Shown: positions 27,775 through 37,990 of the stretch, one piece after another
How the letters are laid out: each line of letters opens with the position of its first letter
How positions within the stretch are numbered: the first letter of the stretch is position 1
NCBI GenBank assembly: GCA_028685755.1
Contig: JAQUDJ010000006.1
Span: 1 to 64,000 of the forward strand
Source: Eubacteriales bacterium
Lineage (GTDB): Bacteria; Bacillota; Clostridia; Saccharofermentanales; UBA5734
Direction of reading: 5' to 3'
DNA: 64,000 bases
Notes under the pieces: generated by a model
Databases searched by the model: none
Told to the model about the DNA's origin: nothing
What the model saw: the letters and a program-made list of their open reading frames with translations, nothing else
Translations under genes and position numbers: made by a program

Positions 27775-30559
27775 ATTTTGACACTGAAATGGCCGGACTG
27801 ACCGTTTCGGCCATTTCCCCCACGCGATTGTGGCTCGTCAGAAGTAAGGCTTGGCCTTGCTCGGCGGCCACTTTTTCGTATAGGAATTTCAAGCCAGCCA
27901 GCGTTCGTTCATCATCATACTGCACAAAAATATCATCGAGGAGCAAGGGCATTTTCTGTGCCTCAGCCGTGATGACATCGCTGACAGCTAGGCGTAGCGC
28001 TAAATAAATCTGATCGACCGTCCCTCCACTGAAATAGTCCCATTCGTGAAAGCGACCATCTTCAGGGGTTTCGACCCGAACATTGAAACCACGATCGATT
28101 TTAAGTCCATGATATTTACCATTAGTCAGCTTTTCTAAAACCATAGCGGCCTTTTCATTGAGGACCGGTCCAAAGGTTTCCTGCAATTCTTCGTAGGCGT
28201 CCATGAAGCTCTTGCGGGCGAGTTCAAGTCCATCATAGTAGGCTTGGGCATCGCCAAGTTGGTGTCGCAGATTTCTGATGTCTGTATCGTATTCGACAAC
28301 CATTTTCGGCATTTTGGCGCTGTGTTGGATCGCGGATCTGATCCCGCTAATTTCGGCATGCAAGCGAGCAATCTGATCTGAGAGTTCACTATTTTGTTGT
28401 TCAAGGCTCGCGAGATCCTCTGTCCCAACAGTATCCGGAAAACCGGGTCGGTCGGTCAGGTTGGTCAGATCGGCCAAATCTTGAAGGGCTAATCCAGCAC
28501 CTTCTTTGGCTACCGTTTCAAGTTGCTGAACATATTCCGGCCAGCTCAGACCGTCTGTCGCTTCGCGCAATGCGGATTCACTTTGCTTGATTTGATCGCG
28601 CAAGGCTTCGGCTTGGATATCAAGCTTTGTCAATTCGTCGATATGCGCTTCAATTGCAATCGGTGAAGACAAATCAACTGAGCCGTTGTCCGGTTTGATT
28701 GACAGAACAAGTTCCTGCCAGTGCTTTTTTGCTAGCGACTCAAGTACTTGCTGTTGCTCGATAGCCTGCGCCAATCGATTGGCGCGCGCCGAGATCGATA
28801 AGTGTAAGGTCTCAGCCTGGGAAAATCGGACATATAGATCGGTTAGTTGTGCACAACCCGTTGCCGTGAGGTCGTTCTGCAGAGTCTGTTGAAGTGATAT
28901 GACTTCCCGTTCTGCCTCAGCAAGCTCAGTTAAATCCGGAATAATCGCTGTAGCTTCTGGACGGATCTCATTGATGAGGTCTTGTATTTGACGCGACAAA
29001 TTTGTCAGATTTTGGCGCGCACCGTCCGTCAAGGCCTGTGCTGCTTGTAATTTTGTTTCGAGGAGTGACCGCTGCTGGTTAGCCTGGTCTGCGGCGCGAT
29101 TTGCAATTTCAGCGGCTTCAGCTTGTTTTGCAACCTGATCCGTAGCTTGTTGATCACGAGCGGATTGACGATAGGCAACTATTGCCAGCACAACCCCAAT
29201 TAGCGTTAGGCCAATAAGTGGTAGCGTTATAATCGCTCCGAGAACGCCTAAAACCATAAAAATCAAGGCCACGATCATGAAGGGGTTGCGGTGAGCTTTG
29301 AGTGGAGCAGGTGGGGCATCCGATTGGGTCGTAAACGGGGCATCAAGTTGTGCGCGAGTGGGTAAATTCTCGATTTCAATCTGGAGGTTTTTTTCGGTTG
29401 CTTCTCGTTCCACCAGTTGGCTTTTAGCTTGCAAAAGCTGATCGTTTAGCGCCTGATAGCGTTGTGCATCCTTCAGTAATTTGACGCGACTGAGCAGCGT
29501 ATCGCGGCGAAGTGCTTGCTGCTCGACAACCTGTCGATCAATGCCTTCCAGATCAGCAAAATTGCGGATTATTGCCTCTTCCCGTCCCTTTTCTACACGT
29601 TGCGCCTCGACTGCTTGCTGCTGACTAAGCACCTTTGCCTCAGCTTCGCGAGCGGCTTGTAATTGAAGGCGTATAGGAGCAAGTGCTTGTGTGCCGATTA
29701 ATTGACCCTGTACGAATAGGAGCGATTCGTGTCGGCGAAGCTTGGTCCTCAGCTCGACTTGTTCAGACTGTCGCGCTTTTAAACGCTCGAATTGTTGCAA
29801 ACGAGCCTGGGTTTTGAGATGAGAAATTCGATCTGATAGACTCTTTTTTGATAATTCAATCGTATCGACTTGATGGGTAAGCACGTTGAGGTGTGTGATC
29901 CGCAGTTGTTGCGTCGATTCGTTGGATATAGCTACTTCACGGTCGGAATCGGCTTGCCCGATTTTTTGTTGGAGCTCGGCTAGCAAGCCCCCGACACCAC
30001 GTTCAAGTTTTAACGAGCGCTGTGCTTCACGGATTTTTTCGACGAGTGTGTTGTATGAAAGCTTTTCATCGAGCGCGCCTGAAAGGTTACCTAATTTACC
30101 AAGCGTGGAATCATCGGGTCCATCAAGTGGACTTTGTAACTGACCGATAAAAACCGTATTTGCAAATTCATCGGCAGTCACGCCAAAAAGGGCTTGGCCG
30201 ACTTCAAGAAGGCTCGGCAGCTCGACCGTTTTACCGGTGGTATCAAGCATCAGATGGCATTGATCAGACGCTTTCGTTTTGCCAAAAACGCGTTCTAAAC
30301 GATACCGAATCCCCGCGTGTTCAAAAATCAAATTAGCTGCTATTTTAGTGCCATCCCAAGGTAGGTAGCGCAACCTGTCGTTGTCTCGAATCGAACGCCT
30401 GGTGCCAGAAAAGCCAAAGAACATCGCCTTGAGGCAATTGAGGAGCGTACTCTTCCCTTGTTCATTCTCACCGGCAATCACGGATAGTCCAGGTCCAAAA
30501 TGAAAGGTCTTTTGTTTGAGTTGACCGAATTGGACGATATGTAATTCAATCAGCTGCAT
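27767..30559 (-). CDS. AAA/SMC-like ATPase (SbcC/YhaN-like)
   Basis: Walker A GENEQGKSTLLN, coiled coils, C-terminal FSGGTVDQIYLALRLAVSD...LLLDDIFVQYDDERT; paired with a metallophosphoesterase. Start chosen at MQLIELHIVQFG. Confidence 0.88.
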   Translation of the reverse strand: MQLIELHIVQFGQLKQKTFHFGPGLSVIAGENEQGKSTLLNCLKAMFFGFSGTRRSIRDNDRLRYLPWDGTKIAANLIFEHAGIRYRLERVFGKTKASDQCHLMLDTTGKTVELPSLLEVGQALFGVTADEFANTVFIGQLQSPLDGPDDSTLGKLGNLSGALDEKLSYNTLVEKIREAQRSLKLERGVGGLLAELQQKIGQADSDREVAISNESTQQLRITHLNVLTHQVDTIELSKKSLSDRISHLKTQARLQQFERLKARQSEQVELRTKLRRHESLLFVQGQLIGTQALAPIRLQLQAAREAEAKVLSQQQAVEAQRVEKGREEAIIRNFADLEGIDRQVVEQQALRRDTLLSRVKLLKDAQRYQALNDQLLQAKSQLVEREATEKNLQIEIENLPTRAQLDAPFTTQSDAPPAPLKAHRNPFMIVALIFMVLGVLGAIITLPLIGLTLIGVVLAIVAYRQSARDQQATDQVAKQAEAAEIANRAADQANQQRSLLETKLQAAQALTDGARQNLTNLSRQIQDLINEIRPEATAIIPDLTELAEAEREVISLQQTLQNDLTATGCAQLTDLYVRFSQAETLHLSISARANRLAQAIEQQQVLESLAKKHWQELVLSIKPDNGSVDLSSPIAIEAHIDELTKLDIQAEALRDQIKQSESALREATDGLSWPEYVQQLETVAKEGAGLALQDLADLTNLTDRPGFPDTVGTEDLASLEQQNSELSDQIARLHAEISGIRSAIQHSAKMPKMVVEYDTDIRNLRHQLGDAQAYYDGLELARKSFMDAYEELQETFGPVLNEKAAMVLEKLTNGKYHGLKIDRGFNVRVETPEDGRFHEWDYFSGGTVDQIYLALRLAVSDVITAEAQKMPLLLDDIFVQYDDERTLAGLKFLYEKVAAEQGQALLLTSHNRVGEMAETVSPAISVSKFI

Positions 30560-31754
30560 ATGTAATCCCTTCACCCTGCATCACGAGCAAGCCTAGTTCG
30601 AGGGCGAGTTCTGCTGCGGCTAGTTGATTGGGATCTTTGCTCGTGCGTGCTTCTTCAATCTTGGCCTGTGCTTGGCGGACAAATGCGCCACGCAGCGAAT
30701 GTTCGGTGATGAGTCTGTCAAGCTGATATGCCCGGCGTGTATTGTCGCGGATTTTGAAATAGCAGACCTGTCCGGCTAAGCGCTGTTCAAGAATAGCTAA
30801 TACCGGTGAAAAACCCTCGGGCAACGCCCCAATCAAGCGGATTTTGTATAAATTGTCTCGGAAATGTTGACCGCCAGCTTGTCCCATCATCGCGAGAATA
30901 TGGTCAGCAAGTTGTTGCTGATCTGTAAGGCCTGTCACATCGACTGCCAAATCGACAAATTGTCGACTCGCCAAGGGGGCAAATTCAAGACTGATCTTCA
31001 CACTAAATGGTCTTGGCTTTTGGCCAGACAAATCGGAAAGTCGACTCGGTACGAGCTGAAGGGTACCCGCTATCACGCCTTTGCTACCCGTTTCATCGAA
31101 ACCACGGCCAAAGGGGCAGCCGGCGTAAGCGAGGGACGTCTGGCCTTGTATTTTGAGACCGCTAAACTCGTGAATATGACCGACTGCAACATAATCAAAG
31201 CCTTTGTTAGCTAAATCTGCAGATTTGAGCGCGTTATATGGTGACTGTTCGGAAGGTCCGTCGAGATCGCCATGGATCAGCAGCACATTGGCAAAATCAG
31301 AGTCAAGGTCGATCGCCTGGTCTGCGAGTAATGGTCGAGTACTCACTGTCGCGGTAAACCCGATGCCATAGATCCGCAAGTGGTGATCGGCAAATTCAAC
31401 ATAGTCAAGTTGTTCCCCGAAAATCGTCACCGATTCGGGCCACTCAATCGTCCGATAGGGCGAGTCGAGGCCAAATGGGTCGTGATTGCCAGGGGCGATC
31501 AGCACACGGGTGTGGGTTAAGCTGTTAAGCATTTCACAGACTGCCAAGACAAGAGCCCGATCGGGATTGGGTTGATCAAAAAAATCCCCGGCAATTAAGA
31601 GCGCATCGGCCTGTTGCTCTTGACAGAGGCGAATGATCGACCAAAAGGTCTCAATTTGGGTTTTTTGGAGGAGGCTTGCTTGATTGGGTGCAAAAGTAAA
31701 TGGACTGCCAAGATGGAGGTCGCCGGTCTGAACCAGGCGGAAAATGTCCTTCAT
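30546..31754 (-). CDS. Metallophosphoesterase, DNA repair exonuclease (SbcD/YhaO-like)
   Basis: TGDLHLGSPF, IAGDFFDQPNPD, APGNHDPFG, VAVGHIHEF motifs. Confidence 0.92.
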   Translation of the reverse strand: MKDIFRLVQTGDLHLGSPFTFAPNQASLLQKTQIETFWSIIRLCQEQQADALLIAGDFFDQPNPDRALVLAVCEMLNSLTHTRVLIAPGNHDPFGLDSPYRTIEWPESVTIFGEQLDYVEFADHHLRIYGIGFTATVSTRPLLADQAIDLDSDFANVLLIHGDLDGPSEQSPYNALKSADLANKGFDYVAVGHIHEFSGLKIQGQTSLAYAGCPFGRGFDETGSKGVIAGTLQLVPSRLSDLSGQKPRPFSVKISLEFAPLASRQFVDLAVDVTGLTDQQQLADHILAMMGQAGGQHFRDNLYKIRLIGALPEGFSPVLAILEQRLAGQVCYFKIRDNTRRAYQLDRLITEHSLRGAFVRQAQAKIEEARTSKDPNQLAAAELALELGLLVMQGEGITYAAD

Positions 31755-31884
31755 ACGGGGCTTCCTTTCCGAGTTTTGGGTGTTGCGGTCGAAAATATGT
31801 GTATAAACTAGTGTAGCATGGCCACACGATTTTCGAAGGGCAATTGGGCAAAAAGATCGCCAGCGAAAGGCTTCTGTCCGTTTT

Positions 31885-33642
31885 TTAGGATAGATTTCGC
31901 GTCGCGATCACGTCGATACCTGTGCCACCAAGATCTGCGAGGATGACTTGCCCGATTTCGACAGGTAACGTGATTTGCGCGGCATGGATACTCGCTAAAA
32001 ACGAGTTAATTTGATCTTTCGGGATTGGTTCTGCGGTTCGAACACAGAGTGGCGTTTGTCGACCGGCAACAGCTATCAAAGTCGTCAAGGTACGAACAGG
32101 CTTCGAAAATTCAGATTGGGCGTAGATTTCACCGCGTTTACACTGGTTACCTGTGACCACAACTTGGCCTTGGGCATCGAGCTCGACAGTCATTTGACAT
32201 CCGACTGGGCAAGCGATGCAGGTCATCTGAGTTGCTTGAGACGGTGTTGCAGAGGTCGCAACGTGTTGTGTCGTGGTGAGTTGGGAATTAGCGGGTTTTA
32301 GCGCGCCGGGTTGTGCTTCACCTTGATCCTGACCCTTTGCAAGGGGTGCATTTGCTGTTTTTGTCACCTGGACATACTCAATTGACAGCATCAGACTCGT
32401 TATCTCCGTAGGTGGCCAGTGATCGGCAGTCACTGTCAAACGCGCCAGTTCACCAGGCGTCAGAATTTTCCGGTGACTTGAGACGATTACGTTTCCGTGT
32501 TGATCTTTTAAACAAACCGTTGCCCCACGATATACCGCACTTGGCCGGAAATTTAGCGTCAGTGGCATTGCAAGTCGACTTTGATCGAGGCGTTGTGGTG
32601 TGAGACTACGAATGCCTTCGCCGCATGTGATGTTGCGCAAAATGGGTTTGTTAACTGCGTATTGACGAGCGATGTATGCGGTGGCCGCTCGTGCGGCCAG
32701 TTCAGCCTCAAAGGATACGTCGTCAACTAGATCGTGGACTTGCAAGACATTGCCGCAAGCAAAAATCCCCGGTTGTGAGGTATGCAGCAGTTGATCGACT
32801 AAGGGGCCACGCGTAGCTGGATCGATGACCACTTCGGCTATTTGTGATAGTTCATTTTCCGGGATTAGACCGACCGACAACAGCAACGTATCGCAGGCGA
32901 TCTTTTGCACGCGGGTTAGATCCGGCGTCAAAGTTAGCGGGCTCACTGGGGCAATGGATACGGCTTCGAGTCGCTTCGTGCCATGGATTTCAACGACGGT
33001 ATGCGACAGTTTCAGGGGTATGTTAAAGTCTTGCAAGCATTGCACGACATTGCGCGTTAGTCCGCTGGAAAAAGGCATCAATTCGACGACTGCTTTGACG
33101 TTGATGCCTTCTAATTTCAAGCGGCGAGCCATGATCAAGCCGATATCACCAGAGCCAAGAATCACAGCTGATCGACCAGGTAAAAGGCCACCAAGATTCA
33201 ATAAGCGTTGGGCTGTACCGGCGGTATAAATACCAGCACAGCGGGTGCCTGGAATGCCGAGCGCGCCACGTGGCCGTTCACGGCAACCCATTGCCAAGAT
33301 AATCGCCTGTGCGACAATCTGTTCGACGCCGGCGGGATGGACAAGGGTCAGAACTCGCTCAGGGCTGATTGCGGTGACGTGCGTGTTGAGCAGGACCGGA
33401 ATCGCTTCTTTTTCAACGGCTAAAACAAAACGATTCGCGTATTCCGGGCCAGTTAGTTCTTCCTGAAAATAGTGCAACCCAAACCCGTTGTGAATACATT
33501 GGTTTAAAATACCGCCCAGTTGCTGATCGCGTTCGATGATCAATATATCTTGAAGGCCTTGGCGGCGCGCTTCCAAGGCTGCAGCCAAACCAGCTGGACC
33601 GCCACCAATAATCACAAGGTCACACAAACGGCGCGGGATCAC
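31885..33642 (-). CDS. NAD(P)/FAD-dependent oxidoreductase fused to a C-terminal DUF1667-like domain
   Basis: N-terminal DLVIIGGGPAGLAAALEARRQG and GIPGTRCAGIYTAGTAQRLLN; C-terminal TCIACPVGCQMTVELDAQGQVVVTGNQCKRGEIYAQSE. Confidence 0.87.
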   Translation of the reverse strand: MIPRRLCDLVIIGGGPAGLAAALEARRQGLQDILIIERDQQLGGILNQCIHNGFGLHYFQEELTGPEYANRFVLAVEKEAIPVLLNTHVTAISPERVLTLVHPAGVEQIVAQAIILAMGCRERPRGALGIPGTRCAGIYTAGTAQRLLNLGGLLPGRSAVILGSGDIGLIMARRLKLEGINVKAVVELMPFSSGLTRNVVQCLQDFNIPLKLSHTVVEIHGTKRLEAVSIAPVSPLTLTPDLTRVQKIACDTLLLSVGLIPENELSQIAEVVIDPATRGPLVDQLLHTSQPGIFACGNVLQVHDLVDDVSFEAELAARAATAYIARQYAVNKPILRNITCGEGIRSLTPQRLDQSRLAMPLTLNFRPSAVYRGATVCLKDQHGNVIVSSHRKILTPGELARLTVTADHWPPTEITSLMLSIEYVQVTKTANAPLAKGQDQGEAQPGALKPANSQLTTTQHVATSATPSQATQMTCIACPVGCQMTVELDAQGQVVVTGNQCKRGEIYAQSEFSKPVRTLTTLIAVAGRQTPLCVRTAEPIPKDQINSFLASIHAAQITLPVEIGQVILADLGGTGIDVIATRNLS

Positions 33643-35102
33643 AAACGACCGCCTGTTAGCAGGTCAGACTGGCTTCCAAATTTCGTCAAGGTTGTGACAT
33701 CAACGGATAATTCCTCGGCCATTATTTCAAGGATGCGTGGGGTGCAAAAGCCACCTTGGCAGCGACCCATGTTGGCCCTTGTCCGACGTTTGATCGCATC
33801 AAGAGATCGCGCACCGAGCGGCCGACGAATCGCCTGCCGAATCGCAGCTTCACTAACGTGTTCGCAACGACAGACGATCCGGCCATAGGCAGGATCCTCG
33901 GCAATATGTTCGGCAAGGGCCACTAAATTGACTTCGTCGTTGCCATGTCCGAGAAATATAGGGGCTAGCGGCGCGAGAAACAGGTTGCGGTGATGGGCTG
34001 CCAGATCGGTAGCGATCTGCTCAGCTAATTCCAAAGCGATGGCTGGTGCGGCGGTTAGACCCGGCGATTCAATGCCAGCCGCGAGGTAATAGCCCGCAAC
34101 ATCGGTGGCTCGACCGACGATAAAATCACCACGATCACAATGGGCGCGCAACCCTGAAAAAGCCGTGATATAGAGGTCTTGTGGCAAACTTGGGCAGGTT
34201 CTAGCTGCCACGCGGCGAATCTCATCGAGCTTTTCACGCGTAGTCCTGGTGTCAGTTTTGTCTGCAATTGCTTCATTTGTTGGGCCGATGATCAACGTAT
34301 CTTCGACGGTGGGTGTGACTAAAACACCTTTGCCTTTTTCCGTCGGTAATTGAAAAAGCGTTGCGCTGAAACGGGCGCCAATTTGCTTATCCATCATCCA
34401 ATATTCACCGCGGCGAGCACTGATTTTAAATGTATCTAGACTGATATAATCATTGATTTGATCGGCATAGATCCCGGCTGCATTGACGATCGCCCGGGTT
34501 TGCAGGGGCGTGCCGAAAGCATTGCTAGTAGGGTTGCCTTCAGTGGTCAAGGTAAACAGCCCCGTGTCTGCTCGGTCTAAGCCGGTCACCGCGCAATTTA
34601 AATAAAAATCGACACCATTCACAGCGGCATGCTCAGCTAGAGCAATTGTTAAGTGATAGGGGCTAACAATCCCAGCGGTTTCTGCAAGCAAGGCACCTTG
34701 CACCGCTGGATTGACCAGTGGTTCGCGGCGTAACACGTCGTCACGATCGATCAAACGGAGGCCGGTGACGCCATTTTGCAAACCTCGCGCTAAAAGTTCC
34801 GAAAGACCTGGCTTTTCAGCCTCATTCAAAGCCAGAACCAATGATGTGTTGTTCTTGTAGGGAACATGAAGCTCGCTCGCCCATGACTGCATCCGTGCAT
34901 GACCATGCACATTGAAATAGGCCTTGCGCGACCCTGGCAGTGCATCAAAACCAGCATGGACGATACCGCTGTTGGCTTTGCTCGCCCCTTCCGAGACATC
35001 GTCAGCGCGGTCAACTACGGCGATTTTCAGATCGAAGCGGGCCAGTTCACGGGCGATTGCACAACCGATTACACCTGCGCCGATTATGATTACATCGTAC
35101 AT
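33639..35102 (-). CDS. GlpA-like FAD-dependent oxidoreductase with C-terminal BFD-like [2Fe-2S] domain
   Basis: MYDVIIIGAGVIGCAIARELARFDLKIAVVDRADDVSEGASKANSGIVHAGFDALPGS; C-terminal IVCRCEHVSEAAIRQAI...RANMGRCQGGFCTPRI. Confidence 0.88.
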   Translation of the reverse strand: MYDVIIIGAGVIGCAIARELARFDLKIAVVDRADDVSEGASKANSGIVHAGFDALPGSRKAYFNVHGHARMQSWASELHVPYKNNTSLVLALNEAEKPGLSELLARGLQNGVTGLRLIDRDDVLRREPLVNPAVQGALLAETAGIVSPYHLTIALAEHAAVNGVDFYLNCAVTGLDRADTGLFTLTTEGNPTSNAFGTPLQTRAIVNAAGIYADQINDYISLDTFKISARRGEYWMMDKQIGARFSATLFQLPTEKGKGVLVTPTVEDTLIIGPTNEAIADKTDTRTTREKLDEIRRVAARTCPSLPQDLYITAFSGLRAHCDRGDFIVGRATDVAGYYLAAGIESPGLTAAPAIALELAEQIATDLAAHHRNLFLAPLAPIFLGHGNDEVNLVALAEHIAEDPAYGRIVCRCEHVSEAAIRQAIRRPLGARSLDAIKRRTRANMGRCQGGFCTPRILEIMAEELSVDVTTLTKFGSQSDLLTGGRL

Positions 35103-35857
35103 CGCAAGTCCTCCGCACGGACGGCAGCCTGATAGGCTTGTTGAAGCTTTTGTAGATTATCCTGATGCGTTTGGTCCAAAGGTTGATCACCGATCGCCAC
35201 AACTTGGCGAATACCTATCAAGCTATTAGTCAAAAAAATGGCATCTGCATGCATCATTTCATCGAGTCGCAAAGGCCGTTGTAACACAGTCAATCCGCTG
35301 ATTTTGTGAGCCCTGTCGATCACGATTTCGCGAACAATCCCAGGTAAAATTCGGCCATCGAGTGGTGGAGTCACCAGCGTATTCTTCATGATCGCAACGA
35401 TATTTGCGCCGGCTGTTTCGAGGACTTCATTTGCCTGCCCAAGCCATAAAACATCAGTAAATCCGGCCGTGATCGCTTGTTCTTGACCCAACGCATACCC
35501 GCATCGATTGAGCGTTTTGTGGCTCGCTAAAGGGGGCTGTTCGGGATGAGGCAAGGGGCTGATCCACAAGCGAGAAACCAGGGTTGGATCTTCCGGTAAA
35601 GGCCGCGTGACCAATACGAGATTGTCTGCCGATATGATGATTTTGAGTGCCGTGTCTTTGATCTGGTGGATTTGGATTAGCTTGCGGATCTCGCCTGCCC
35701 GGACTTGACGCGTCAACCCTAAAAAGCGTGCCGTTTGGTTGAGTCGCGCTAAATGGCGATCAAGCCATAGCGGTTGTTGTAAAACAGCGAGGGTTGTAAA
35801 GGCCCCATGCTCGAAGGTATGCCCCTCTATTTGGAGCGTGCCATTAACGATCAACAT
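35090..35857 (-). CDS. pabC: Class IV aminotransferase, likely aminodeoxychorismate lyase
   Basis: LVTPPLDGRILPGIVREIVID and EMMHADAIFLTNSLIGIRQV; operon with pabA/pabB-like genes. Confidence 0.82.
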   Translation of the reverse strand: MLIVNGTLQIEGHTFEHGAFTTLAVLQQPLWLDRHLARLNQTARFLGLTRQVRAGEIRKLIQIHQIKDTALKIIISADNLVLVTRPLPEDPTLVSRLWISPLPHPEQPPLASHKTLNRCGYALGQEQAITAGFTDVLWLGQANEVLETAGANIVAIMKNTLVTPPLDGRILPGIVREIVIDRAHKISGLTVLQRPLRLDEMMHADAIFLTNSLIGIRQVVAIGDQPLDQTHQDNLQKLQQAYQAAVRAEDLRCTM

Positions 35858-37418
35858 CAAACAGTCCTCCGATCGCCTTCGTTTTATCAAGTGTCTCCTG
35901 ATATTCAGACTGGGGGTCGGAATCCCAAGTGATCCCACCGCCAGCGTGGTAAGTCGTTTTTTGACCATCACTCAAAATCGTCCGAATTAAGATATTGAAA
36001 TCTGTCTGACCATCGAGTGAAAAATAACCCATGCAGCCAGTATACAGGCCACGGCGCAACCCTTCGAATTCGGAAATGAGTTGCATCGCGCGGATTTTGG
36101 GCGCGCCGGTGATTGAACCGCCAGGAAAGCAGGCTTTGATGCATGATACCGCATCCTGGCCCTCAGCCAATCGTCCTTCAACAGTTGCGACGAGATGAAA
36201 AACAGTAGCAAATGTTTCGAGATGAAACAGATCGCGAACGACAACGGAATCCGGCTCACATACAGCACTGAGATCATTGCGTTCAAGATCGACAATCATC
36301 AACAATTCAGCTTGATCTTTGAGGCTCGCTTGTAATTCTTCACGGTTTTTCTGATCCTCCGCGGAATTCTTTCCACGCGGCCGCGTGCCTTTGATCGGGC
36401 GAGTTGTCACGTGGCGATCGCGGATCTGAATAAATTGTTCCGGCGAAAAACTTAAAATATGTTGTCCACCAGCTTGGAAAAAAGTTGCGTAAGGCGTCGG
36501 TGAGATTGCTCGCAATTGGCAATAGGTATCCCAAAAGTCTTGCGGGGTCTGAAGTTCAAAGCGTTGGGTCATATTGAGAATATAGACATCGCCGGCCTCA
36601 ATAGCATTGATAATATGTTCAATTTGCCGACAATATTTTTCTTTTGAGAAATTACTCTGTTTGGACCAGTTTGATTGCATTGTGGGGTCATTCTTACGCA
36701 ATGCGCCCTCAATTGAATGCTGGTAAGCATGTGCAGGCGGATGAGGCTTAATTGACGGATAAGGTGTTGCAAGAGCAGTTTGTAAAGCGACCATAGCTTG
36801 GGTAGCAGGTTGATGCTGACCCCAAGCCATCAGATAAATCTGGTTTTGAACGTGGTCGATGATTACCATTTGATCAAAGGCCATTAGCCGAGCTTGAGGG
36901 CTGTATAAATCATACGTCTCCGGCATTGGGACAAGGCCGTTGGATTCGAGCACCGCCAAATCATAGCTGAAATACCCGAGTAAGCCACCGCAAAATGGCA
37001 GCTGGTTTGGCCATTTTGCCAAAGATGTAAAATCAGATTCATGATTGTGTAAAAAATCCTGCGCAACCTGCCAGATGGTCTGATCAGCTGGCTGACCGTT
37101 GACGATTGTTTGGCCCGCAATGACTTGGCAATCAAACCACGGCTCTCGCGCGATGATCGCATAGCGACTTTCTGCGCCGTTTTGTTGACTGCTGTCGAGA
37201 AAAATAAACGGCTCCCCGGCAGATGATCGCAGCCGATCGGCTAAATCTACTGGTGTGAGGTCCGGCTGCAGGGGTAAGGTCAGCCCTAAAAGCGGCGTTT
37301 TTGGGGTTATTGGGGGAATTTGTGCTGTTTGGGGTGCTCGAGATAGTTGAGACTTGTGAGTTGAGTGGGATATTTCGGCAGCTTGTACATCTCGTTGGTG
37401 GTGCATATCTTCACCCAT
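35844..37418 (-). CDS. pabB: Aminodeoxychorismate synthase component I (chorismate-binding)
   Basis: FSPEQFIQIRDRHVTTRPIKGTRPRGK, MIVDLERNDLSAVCEPDSV, PGGSITGAPKIRAMQLI. Confidence 0.88.
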   Translation of the reverse strand: MGEDMHHQRDVQAAEISHSTHKSQLSRAPQTAQIPPITPKTPLLGLTLPLQPDLTPVDLADRLRSSAGEPFIFLDSSQQNGAESRYAIIAREPWFDCQVIAGQTIVNGQPADQTIWQVAQDFLHNHESDFTSLAKWPNQLPFCGGLLGYFSYDLAVLESNGLVPMPETYDLYSPQARLMAFDQMVIIDHVQNQIYLMAWGQHQPATQAMVALQTALATPYPSIKPHPPAHAYQHSIEGALRKNDPTMQSNWSKQSNFSKEKYCRQIEHIINAIEAGDVYILNMTQRFELQTPQDFWDTYCQLRAISPTPYATFFQAGGQHILSFSPEQFIQIRDRHVTTRPIKGTRPRGKNSAEDQKNREELQASLKDQAELLMIVDLERNDLSAVCEPDSVVVRDLFHLETFATVFHLVATVEGRLAEGQDAVSCIKACFPGGSITGAPKIRAMQLISEFEGLRRGLYTGCMGYFSLDGQTDFNILIRTILSDGQKTTYHAGGGITWDSDPQSEYQETLDKTKAIGGLFDVDR

Positions 37419-37986
37419 AAAGTTGGCTCACAAAATTCTGTAGGAGAGCCAAGCCCTGTTCAGTCAGTAGCGCTTCCGGATGAAATTGGACACCTTCGAT
37501 AGCCAACGTTTTATGGCGCAGCCCCATGACAAGGTGATCCTCCGCAGTTTTGGCGGTGACTTCGAGCGTGGCAGGCAAACTTTGAGCGTCGACAATCAGC
37601 GAGTGATAACGCGTGACGGCAAAGTGGGTGGGCAATCCAGAAAATAGGCCGCGTCCTTGGTGTTCGAGAAGCGAACGATAACCGTGCATCGGGCGAGGCG
37701 CTTGGATAATGGATGCCCCAAAAGCGTGGGCGATGACTTGATGTCCAAGGCAAATTCCGAGAATCGGCAGCTGACCGGCATATCGTGCAAGCACTTGATG
37801 GGCCGTATGCGCTTGTTCAGGCCGACCGGGTCCAGGTGATAACACAAGCCCACGAAAGCCCGATAAATCAACAGTTTGGCCGTCGATTTGATCATGTTGA
37901 ACGATCCTCGACGAAACGCCGAGGATCGTGAAATATCGGGCTAAATTCAGGGTAAATGAATCGTAATGATCCAGGAGCAGTAGCAT
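37411..37986 (-). CDS. pabA: Aminodeoxychorismate/anthranilate synthase component II (glutamine amidotransferase)
   Basis: MLLLLDHYDSFTLNLARYF, LSPGPGRPEQA, PILGICLGHQVIAHAFG, VQFHPEALLTEQG. Confidence 0.9.
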   Translation of the reverse strand: MLLLLDHYDSFTLNLARYFTILGVSSRIVQHDQIDGQTVDLSGFRGLVLSPGPGRPEQAHTAHQVLARYAGQLPILGICLGHQVIAHAFGASIIQAPRPMHGYRSLLEHQGRGLFSGLPTHFAVTRYHSLIVDAQSLPATLEVTAKTAEDHLVMGLRHKTLAIEGVQFHPEALLTEQGLALLQNFVSQLYG

Positions 37987-37990
37987 GGTT

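Noticed and set aside
27767-31754. SMC-like ATPase plus nuclease as a possible new defence system
   Set aside because: Architecture matches chromosomal SbcCD/YhaNO-type DNA repair pairs, and there are no defence-like neighbours.
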